A stretch of DNA of 64,000 nt from Agelaius tricolor (taxonomy: Eukaryota > Chordata > Aves > Passeriformes > Icteridae). The notes below the pieces were generated by a model that ran no database searches, was not told where the DNA came from, and was given only the letters and a program-made list of their open reading frames with translations. How positions within the stretch are numbered: position 1 is the first letter of the stretch; each line of letters opens with the position of its first letter. The DNA lies in contig JALJCS010000015.1 of assembly GCA_023055355.1 (NCBI GenBank), positions 19,891,516 through 19,955,515 of the forward strand, in the 5' to 3' direction. Of the stretch, positions 59,738 to 64,000 are shown one piece after another. The translations under genes were made by a program, and so were the position numbers.

Positions 59738-61090
59738 ATGTTTGCTGGCAAAAGAAGCCCCACAAAAACAGGTTTTGAGCGCGCTATCAGCGCACACACG
59801 GGCGGGAAACATCTCCTCTCACATCTGGTGCTGAAAGCAGCTCAGGGGCGAGTTCAGCACCAGTTGCTGGTGACAGATAATTGTTATCCTCACCCAAAGC
59901 CGCGCACCAACGCCCACAGGGCCCTGCAGAGCCCGGGGACAAGGGGGCTTTACCCTGCATGGTCCTGTGGGAAAGCACAAGAAATCCCATTCCAGCTCCC
60001 AGGATAAACGCTCGCTGCATTTATCCCACGCTGCTCGGGAATCAGAGAGCCTCGCTAGCCCACAGCTGCCATTTGAGGAATTTTCTGCTGAATTTTTTAC
60101 GGGTGGAGACACATTTTCTGCTGTGGCTATTCAAAGTAGCCAAAAAAAACCCCAAAAACCCAGGATGTAACCAGCGTAGCAGAGGAGAGATGGTGCAGAT
60201 CTTTAGGGGAAGGTGATGGAGAGTGAGGAACCACGTGGAGTAGGACAGCGGGGACCTGCAGAGGGTCACTGAATCACGGAATGGTTTGGATGGGAAGGGA
60301 ATTTAATGGTCATCCTGTCCCATGGGCAGGGACCCCTTCCACCAGACCAGGATGCTCCAGCCCGGTCACTTCAGTGATCCGGGGGCAGCCACAGCTCCTC
60401 GGAGCACCATGTGCCAGGGCCTGCCCACCTTCCCGGGGAGGAATCCCTTCCCTAAACCCCATCTGCCCCTCCTGCCTGGCACCCGAACGCCGCTCGCTGC
60501 TACTTACAGACACACAGACAGGCCACCAGCTTGGCAGCCTCGTCAGGCACGGGGCAGGTGGGGAAGATGGGCTTGAGCAGGTAGGTGGCGAACACCAGAG
60601 CCACGATGTACTGCGAGGAGGGCCGGATGATGAGCAGCTCTATCCAGAGCTTGAGGAAGGCGGGCAGGGAGCCGTACACCTCCAGCATGTAGGCGTAGTC
60701 CCCGCCGGACTTGGTGATGGTGGTGCCGAGCTCGGCGTAGCACAGCGCGCCCACGATGGAGAAGGCGCCGCACACGGCCCAGACCACGAGCGAGAGCCCC
60801 GGCGAGCCGGCCTCCCGCAGCACGCCCGTGGGGGTGACGAAGATGCCGGAGCCGATGATGGTGCCCACGATGATGGCCACGCCGTTGAGCAGGGTGATGT
60901 TCCGCTTCAGGGTCACCCCCTCCGCCGAGCCGCAGGGCGATGGCGAGCGGGCGCAGCCGTTTTCCTGCGCCCCTTCCAGCATCTTCTCCATCGCCTGCTT
61001 CTCCTCCTCCTGCGGCAGCGAGGCGGCCGAGCCGGCCGGGCTCCGCTTCTTCACGGCATTGCCGGGGGAGCTGCCGCCGCTGGCGGACAT
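35561..61090 (-). CDS. SLC7A5: SLC7A5 / LAT1, large neutral amino-acid exchanger light chain (complete CDS)
   Basis: Ten exons join to 1569 nt including TAG, 522 codons: 60508-61090, 49801-49926, 42293-42398, 41875-41919, 40314-40437, 39105-39208, 38371-38467, 37798-37947, 36795-36972 and 35561-35616. Every junction is GT-AG and in phase. The product is a 12-helix APC-fold exchanger of Leu, Phe, Trp, thyroid hormones and similar substrates, working at the plasma membrane as a heterodimer with SLC3A2. Key residues are present: GSGIF (80-84) in the unwound TM1; Cys179, matching human Cys164 that forms the heavy-chain disulfide; and Phe267-Ala-Tyr-Gly-Gly-Trp272 in TM6, containing the gating Phe (human 252). 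From Gly80 on, positions equal human plus 15, with no net indel; the extra length is in the cytosolic N-terminus. The start at 61090 has GCCACCATG. Other LAT light chains (SLC7A8 and similar) fit less well. Human numbers are from memory. Confidence 0.97.
35617..36794 (-). other. SLC7A5 intron 9
   Basis: A 1.2-kb GT-AG intron with no recognisable element beyond short A- and T-rich stretches. Confidence 0.8.
36795..36972 (-). CDS. SLC7A5: SLC7A5 exon 9
   Basis: Encodes [40 protein letters not shown] and [21 protein letters not shown]11, TM12 and the start of the cytosolic tail. The acceptor is CCTGCTCAG|GTGAAC and the donor GGCATCT|GTGAGT, phase 1. Confidence 0.97.
36973..37797 (-). other. SLC7A5 intron 8
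   Basis: An 825-bp GT-AG intron; nothing recognisable. Confidence 0.8.
37798..37947 (-). CDS. SLC7A5: SLC7A5 exon 8
   Basis: A 150-bp exon for [20 protein letters not shown] then [20 protein letters not shown] and [10 protein letters not shown], covering the rest of TM9 and TM10. The acceptor is GAATTTAG|TGTGTC and the donor ATCAAG|GTGAGA, phase 0 to 0. Confidence 0.97.
37948..38370 (-). other. SLC7A5 intron 7
   Basis: A 423-bp GT-AG intron, over a third of which is one reverse CR1 fragment (38108-38265). Confidence 0.85.
38108..38265 (-). mobile_element. CR1-type LINE fragment
   Basis: ATAGGATCATGGAATGGTTT, GGGTTGGAAGGACCTCAAAG, CCATGGGCAGGGACACCTTC and GGCCTTGAACACTTCCAGGG are in reverse CR1 order. 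Confidence 0.88.
38371..38467 (-). CDS. SLC7A5: SLC7A5 exon 7
   Basis: Encodes [20 protein letters not shown] then [12 protein letters not shown]: the end of TM8, the cytosolic loop and the start of TM9. The acceptor is CCTTCCCAG|GCTGTT and the donor TTCACG|GTGAGC, phase 0. Confidence 0.96.
38468..39104 (-). other. SLC7A5 intron 6
   Basis: A 637-bp GT-AG intron; nothing recognisable. Confidence 0.8.
39105..39208 (-). CDS. SLC7A5: SLC7A5 exon 6
   Basis: Encodes [20 protein letters not shown] then [14 protein letters not shown], with a split Arg: most of TM8, including the Asn-Gly-Ser segment near the substrate site. The acceptor is CCATTTAG|GATTTT and the donor TCCCG|GTAGGT. Confidence 0.96.
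39209..40313 (-). other. SLC7A5 intron 5
   Basis: A 1.1-kb GT-AG intron with a plus-strand CR1 fragment at about 39650-39782. Confidence 0.8.
39650..39782 (+). mobile_element. CR1-type LINE fragment
   Basis: TCCAGGCCAGGCTGCATAGG, GGGATGAGCTTTCAGGTCCC and TTCCCACCCAAACCATTCCA give a plus-strand CR1 3' end. Its middle is altered. Confidence 0.8.
40314..40437 (-). CDS. SLC7A5: SLC7A5 exon 5
   Basis: Encodes [20 protein letters not shown] then [20 protein letters not shown] and V: TM7 and the start of the extracellular loop before TM8. The acceptor is TTTTTCCTAG|AAACCT and the donor GCCGTG|GTAAGA, leaving phase 0. Confidence 0.96.
40438..41874 (-). other. SLC7A5 intron 4
   Basis: A 1.4-kb GT-AG intron. 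It carries a CR1 fragment (40600-40738) and a two-copy 22-bp repeat at about 41500-41540 (ACAAACACATGGA core). Confidence 0.8.
40600..40738 (+). mobile_element. CR1-type LINE fragment
   Basis: GGCTGCCCAAGGAGTGGGGG, TGGATGTGGCACTTGAGGCC and AAAGGTCTTTTCCAGCCTCA match the CR1 3' end. Confidence 0.8.
41875..41919 (-). CDS. SLC7A5: SLC7A5 exon 4 (45 bp)
   Basis: A micro-exon for [14 protein letters not shown] with split Trp272 and Arg287 at its ends, covering the second half of TM6 and the start of the following loop. The acceptor is AAATTACAG|GAATTA and the donor CTACAG|GTAGGT. Phase 2 to 2 fits exons 3 and 5 exactly. Confidence 0.95.
41920..42292 (-). other. SLC7A5 intron 3
   Basis: A 373-bp GT-AG intron that contains a plus-strand CR1 3' fragment at about 42035-42150. 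Confidence 0.85.
42035..42150 (+). mobile_element. CR1-type LINE fragment
   Basis: AAGCCAGGCTGGACGGGCTT, GGAGGTGTCCCTGCACATTG and GAAGGTCCCTCCCAACCCAA then ATTCCACGATGAGGATGG. Confidence 0.8.
42293..42398 (-). CDS. SLC7A5: SLC7A5 exon 3
   Basis: Encodes the extracellular TM5-TM6 loop and the first half of TM6: [20 protein letters not shown] then [14 protein letters not shown], with Trp272 split. The acceptor is CCTGCAG|GTGACG and the donor GGATG|GTAAGG. The loop is the least conserved stretch after the N-terminus; it has an Asn-Leu-Thr sequon at 241-243 followed by Pro. Phe267 and Gly270-Gly271 are intact. Confidence 0.94.
44380..44790. promoter_or_regulatory. CpG-rich patch in SLC7A5 intron 2
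   Basis: CpG is rare in the surrounding several kilobases but frequent here (about 20-25 in 400 bp by eye), in motifs such as GCCGCGGTG, CCCGGAGAGCCCGAGCC, GCCGGGTCAGCCGGGGCC and GAGGCGCTGCGTG. No repeat family explains it. It could be an intragenic enhancer or alternative promoter, or simply a GC-rich segment. Confidence 0.35.
45382..45535 (-). mobile_element. CR1-type LINE fragment
   Basis: CCATGGAATCCAGGACTGCT, TTGGGTTGAAGGGACCTCAA, CAGGGACACCTCCCACCGTC and GGCCTTGGGCACTGCCAGGG are in reverse CR1 order. Confidence 0.85.
45928..46038 (+). mobile_element. CR1-type LINE fragment
   Basis: GGCTTGGAGCAGCCTGGGAC, CTGCCCATGGCAGAGGTGGG and AGGTCCCTTCCCACCCAAAT then TTTCATCATTCTGC. An A/C-rich low-complexity stretch follows directly. 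Confidence 0.82.
46040..46165 (+). repeat. A/C-rich low-complexity stretch
   Basis: Runs of AAACAAACAAACAAAAACCC, CCCACCAAAAAAAATCAACC and AAACAAAAAAAAAAGAAAAA directly downstream of the CR1 3' end. Probably slippage-grown simple sequence. Confidence 0.85.
47020..47285. repeat. Extremely AT-rich, palindrome-rich block
   Basis: About 265 bp with almost no G or C, built from TTATTTAAATAATA, AATATATTATTTATAT, TATATAATAATTATATTATA and TTATTTATTTATTTA. Many segments are self-complementary over 12-20 bp, so hairpins or cruciforms are possible. Confidence 0.95.
49801..49926 (-). CDS. SLC7A5: SLC7A5 exon 2
   Basis: Completes Leu195 and encodes [20 protein letters not shown], then [20 protein letters not shown] and KG. 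This is the rest of TM4, the cytosolic linker and TM5. The acceptor is TGTCCCCTCAG|TGCTGC and the donor AAAGG|GTGAGT; 126 bp, phase 1 to 1. The upstream intron is about 10.6 kb. Confidence 0.96.
50010..50215 (+). mobile_element. CR1-type LINE fragment
   Basis: TGGAAGGAATTCCTCCCTGT, CAGTGCCCAAGGCCAGCTTG, GTGGAAGGTGTCCCTGCCAT and AAGGTCCTTCCAACCCAAAC then CATTCAGTGA. It is a well-preserved 3' end. Confidence 0.88.
50983..51118 (-). mobile_element. CR1-type LINE fragment
   Basis: GGGCTTGGAAGGATCTCACA, AAGGGCAGGGACACCTTCCA and GCCTTGGGCACTGCCAGGGA in reverse order. The element's inner end runs into the small 35-bp tandem repeat at 51100-51180. Confidence 0.82.
51100..51180. repeat. 35-bp tandem repeat (about 2.3 copies)
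   Basis: The unit GGATCCAGGGGCAGCTTGTG followed by CCAGTGTCCCA is repeated, apparently having grown from the CR1 segment it overlaps. Confidence 0.85.
52898..53125 (-). mobile_element. CR1-type LINE fragment
   Basis: AGAGAATTCCAGACTGGTTT, GGGTTGGGAGGAACATTAAA, GGCCTTGGGCACTGCCAGGG and TGCCAGGGCCTGCCCACCCT then CAATAACAAAAGTTTCCCCT. A longer reverse copy. Confidence 0.87.
56570..56625 (-). mobile_element. CR1-type LINE, short 3' fragment
   Basis: TCCTGAGCTGGAAAGTATTC then AAGGATGAATTATCGAGTCC. Same subtype as near 22445 and 63440. Confidence 0.6.
59709..59737 (+). repeat. (CAGA)n tetranucleotide tract
   Basis: About seven uninterrupted CAGA units. A shorter tract of the same motif occurs at about 24854-24873. 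Confidence 0.95.
60267..60475 (-). mobile_element. CR1-type LINE fragment beside SLC7A5 exon 1
   Basis: GAATCACGGAATGGTTTGGA, CCATGGGCAGGGACCCCTTC and GTGCCAGGGCCTGCCCACCT then GGAGGAATCCCTTCCCTAAA. Its inner end lies about 30 bp from the exon 1 donor. Several CpGs survive in it, unlike the other copies. Confidence 0.85.
60508..61090 (-). CDS. SLC7A5: SLC7A5 exon 1 (coding part)
   Basis: Encodes residues 1-194 plus one base. The N-terminal cytosolic tail (1-57) is low-complexity and diverged from mammals. Then come [20 protein letters not shown] (TM1), TM2, the [14 protein letters not shown] loop, TM3, Cys179 in [12 protein letters not shown], and the start of TM4. The donor GTCT|GTAAGT is a perfect consensus. 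A second long frame on the same strand that runs up into the upstream minisatellite is out of phase with this exon. Confidence 0.97.
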
Positions 61091-61420
61091 GGTGGCGGAG
61101 CGGCGGGAGCAGCGGGCGCGGCCACGCCGCCACCTTCGGCCGCCCCTTTTGTTCCGGCGGCGGTGGGCCGGGCTGCGCGCCGGGGGGAGGAGGAGGAGGA
61201 GGAGAGCGGCAGGAGGAGGGCAGGAGCGCCGGGGGATGCCGCAGCGCCCCCGGGGTGCCCGCTCGGGCCCGCGTCGCTCTCAGCCCGGGCCCCAGAAGGG
61301 ACAGAGGGAGGCGAATGCCAGCCCGCGGTTCGGCCCGGGTGGCACTCGGTGCCCGCAGCGGAGGGGTGTTAGCGGCGCTTCTCCGCCCGGCATGGGCGCT
61401 GGGCCTTCGGTGTGCTCTGT
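60510..61420 (-). promoter_or_regulatory. SLC7A5: SLC7A5 CpG-island promoter and 5' UTR
   Basis: High GC and dense CpG cover exon 1 and about 330 bp upstream of the ATG. A GC box (CGCCCC on the plus strand at 61141-61146, GGGGCG on the minus strand) lies about 50 bp upstream of the ATG. A GGAGGAGGAGGAGGAGGAG polypurine run on the plus strand lies near 61184-61204. There is no evident TATA box. The transcription start is probably within 61100-61300, but that is inference. Confidence 0.75.
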
Positions 61421-61457
61421 AAAGGAGCTCCTGTAGAGGAGAGCGGGTCCCTTTGCA

Positions 61458-62200
61458 TGGTAACATGTATACACACATGTATGCGTGATATACAGGAGAT
61501 ACAGACATGTATGTATGATATACAGGAGATACAGACATGTATGTATGGTATACAGGAGATACAGACATGTATGTATGGTATACAGGATATACAGATGTGT
61601 ATGTATGATATACAGGAGATACAGACATGTATATATGATATACAGGATACACAGACATGTATGTATGGTATACAGGATATACAGATGTGTATACAGGATA
61701 TACAGATGTGTATGTATGATATACAGGATATACATACATGTATGTATGGTATATAGGATATACATACATGTATACAGGATATACAGACATGTATGTATGG
61801 TATACAGGAGATACAGACATGTATGTATGGTATACAGGAGATAGAGACATGTATACAGGATATACAGACATGTATGTATGGTATACAGGAGATAGAGACA
61901 TGTATACAGGATATACAGATGTGTATGTATGATATACAGGATATACAGACATGTATGTATGGTATACAGGATATACATACATGTATACAGGATATACAGA
62001 TGTGTATGTATGGTATACAGGATCTACAGATGTGTATGTATGATATACAGGATATACCGACACATATGTAAGATATACAGGATACACATGCATGTATGTA
62101 GGAAATACAGGCTATACATACAGATATGTATGGTATACCCACATGTCTGTATGATATACAGCCATGTCTGTACCATGTACAGATGTGTATGGATGTATAT
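61458..62200. repeat. 30-/21-bp minisatellite upstream of SLC7A5
   Basis: About 25 units based on ACAGACATGTATGTATGGTA plus TACAGGAGAT (30 bp). Shorter 21-bp units lack the 9-bp GTATGTATG-type block. Variants include ACAGATGTGT, ATGATATACA and GGATATAC. Both unit lengths are multiples of three and stop-free in several frames, so long frames of Ile-His-Thr-Cys-Leu-Tyr repeats appear on both strands. It is alternating purine-pyrimidine in character, with repeated palindromes (ACATGT, GTATAC). Confidence 0.96.
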
Positions 62201-64000
62201 CCTGCCTCTCCCAGCCCCATCCTGCCATGCTTTTCCACCCCAGTTCACAAGCACAGGGCAAGGCCCCGGTGCTGCATCACCTGCACCTCTGCAGAGGCGC
62301 TGCGGGAATCAGCCCCTCCTGGCAGCCAAAAAGGCTTCTCTGAAACATTAATGAGTCACCAATCTCAAATCTGACAGATGGCAAAGCCACCAAAATGCTT
62401 GTTTGTGAAACGAAAATATAAAATAATTCACCCATCTGGCAGTCGTGCAGGGAAAAAAGGCAAGGTGTGCCTCACTGAAGGCAGAGGTTCTGCATCCAAG
62501 GAGAATCACTTGGGTACTACAGTAATGCCCAAGGAGCCAATCCCTCAGCAAATTCAGATTCCCTCTTGCCCTCTTGGGAGGAGAGGAGCTCAGAGGCCCC
62601 AGCCTGGAAGCTCTGATTGCAAACATTCCCTCTGAGGGTGGTACCTGTGAGGAGCTGCTTCCCAGGCAGGGCTGTCACACGGGGAGTGGTGCTTGAGCTC
62701 CAAACCCAAGGCTGGTTCATCCTCCTGGAGTCCCCTCTGTGCACGGTTCACACACGCAGGAGGTGGCCTGGAGGGTTTTCTCCAAGAGAACTCCAGGGAA
62801 ACGTGAGGTGGACATTCTGGGGGGAAAGGGCACATTTCAGTTCCATTTCATTTCCATCATGACCACTTCCAGCCATTCCAGAATCCCAACCAGCCCAGTC
62901 CTCGGAGCACTAATCCAAACCTGACATCTAGTGGCTGCTCAGGGGCTCAAAAATCTGCTGCTGACTTTAGGTAAACATCCAAATTCTGGAAGGGAGCAAA
63001 ACCAGAAATTACCTTGGCACGAAGCACGTTCCTCCAGTTTTCAAGGAGAAATGGGACCCTGAAGAGACTGAAAAGACTCTGACAATTAATTAAAAATAAA
63101 CAACAAAACATTTATCACGGGTTTTCTATAACCCCCAAAGCCTTTTTTTACTTTACTAGTTTACCATGACAGGCCATTTTTGTTGCTGCATTTCATGATT
63201 TCTCCCAGGACCTTGAAATCAGGAAAAGAATCAGATACTTACAACAAATGGGATTATCCCTGTGTCAGCCTTGGTACACAGGATGCAGCAGACAGGACTG
63301 AGATTGAAATTAAGTATTTGCTTCAGGTGTTTTCAGATGAATACTCAATTATATATTTGGGGGAATAAAATCATTTCTCAAGGGATTTACTTCTCCAGTG
63401 CTCCAGGCCAAGCTCCTCAAGGCCAATGATGACCTGGAACCAGGATCTCCTGAGCTGGAAGGGACCCACAGGGATCGAGTCCAATTGCTGGCCCCAAGAA
63501 TCCCACCATGGGCATTTTACACCTGATAGGAACCCACAGAGACATTTCCATGAGCTCCCACAAGAATGGGACACAGTTATCCTGTTCTCAATCTTCCCAA
63601 GGGGAATTTCTTCCCGGACTCAGAGCTGAGGACTGAAATGCCAGGCTTCAGACAGCAAACACTGAACTGCCCTTTCCAAGCCAACCTCGTGCTTATCTCT
63701 CGTACAAATTATTGCAAGTTATTGCATGGGAGTTCATTCTGCAACTGTTTTTCCATTTGTATTCCTGAGAAAACACCAGCCTGGCACCGGGGTGTGTTCC
63801 CAGAGCCGACATCTTCAAAGCAGCTGCCAATGGCAGGCGCTGTTATCGGCCGGCCCTGAGCATTACCTCTCCTCAGGGCCCCGAGTTCTTCCGCAGGATC
63901 TTTGAAGACTATTTGATTATCCAATCAGCTCTCCATGTGCTAACACTCAGAGCTTGGCACATCAAAAAGGAGGAGGGAAGGAATGATTTGTCAGAAGCAC
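62201..64000. other. Upstream flank of SLC7A5
   Basis: No gene is recognised. It contains one short CR1-like 3' fragment at about 63440-63500 and otherwise unique sequence. CA5A, the next gene in the human order as I remember it, is not recognised here. Confidence 0.65.
63440..63500 (-). mobile_element. CR1-type LINE, short 3' fragment
   Basis: TCCTGAGCTGGAAGGGACCC then ACAGGGATCGAGTCCAATTG, the reverse 3' end of the subtype also seen near 22445 and 56570. Confidence 0.65.

Larger units (their letters stand above)
49927..60507 (-). other. SLC7A5 intron 1
   Basis: A 10.6-kb GT-AG intron. CR1 fragments lie at 50010-50215, 50983-51118, 52898-53125, 56570-56625 and 60267-60475. A 35-bp unit repeated about 2.3 times lies at about 51100-51180. 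A 16-bp unit repeated three times lies at about 58203-58247. A (CAGA)n tract lies at 59709-59737. CpG density rises from about 59600 towards exon 1. About 53.5-59.4 kb is otherwise unique, AT-richer sequence without a recognised exon. Confidence 0.75.

Noticed and set aside
60281..61372. A 363-codon plus-strand frame antisense to SLC7A5 exon 1
   Set aside because: It is the antisense shadow of a highly GC-rich coding exon and CpG island. Arg/Gly/Ala-rich content is typical of such shadows.
60543..62093. A 516-codon minus-strand frame of HTYMSVYPVY-like repeats running into SLC7A5 exon 1
   Set aside because: It is the stop-free translation of the 30/21-bp minisatellite, continued out of phase over the GC-rich exon. 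Its frame differs from the SLC7A5 frame and it has no protein features.
61369..62238. Further long repetitive frames on both strands over the same array
   Set aside because: Unit lengths divisible by three leave several frames open at once; this is a property of the repeat, not of a gene.

Overview
This is vertebrate nuclear DNA, almost certainly from a bird. Two genes are built of GT-AG exons, and at least twenty short, diverged CR1-type LINE 3' ends are scattered through the window. Many carry the usual avian ending (CCTTCCAACCC followed by a degenerate ATTCTATGATTCT). Introns are compact and there are several GC-rich tandem arrays. A passerine or other neoavian is plausible, but the sequence alone does not settle the species. 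I see no tRNA, rRNA, CRISPR, viral or bacterial gene.

Layout: (1) 1-13011, minus strand: the first seven coding exons of KLHDC4 (253 codons, start codon at 13011); later exons lie to the left of the window. (2) 13012-35560: about 22.5 kb with no recognisable gene. It holds CR1 fragments and a cluster of tandem repeats: a (CTG)9 tract, an array of 25/39-bp units, a 38-bp A/B alternating array, a (GGGATT)8 tract, a 25-bp array and a 22-bp array. It also holds a local duplication and a near-perfect 155-bp inverted repeat. (3) 35561-61090, minus strand: the complete ten-exon coding sequence of SLC7A5 (LAT1), 522 codons, in frame at every junction. (4) 61091-64000: the SLC7A5 CpG-island promoter, then a roughly 750-bp minisatellite of 30- and 21-bp units, then unremarkable flank.

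KLHDC4 next to SLC7A5, in the same orientation, matches the human 16q24.2 order as I remember it, so this is a conserved syntenic block. The two genes are not known to work in one pathway. KLHDC4 is a poorly characterised kelch-repeat protein. SLC7A5 is the light chain of the LAT1-4F2hc amino-acid exchanger and is joined by a disulfide to SLC3A2, which is not in this window.

No undescribed biological system is evident. The points most worth a second look are a GC-rich minisatellite directly abutting the KLHDC4 start codon, the minisatellite upstream of SLC7A5, the A/B alternating array, the inverted repeat, a CpG-rich patch inside SLC7A5 intron 2, and a sequon in an extracellular loop of this LAT1. 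Exon junctions were derived by hand from reading frame, splice consensus and remembered family sequence; no alignment was run.
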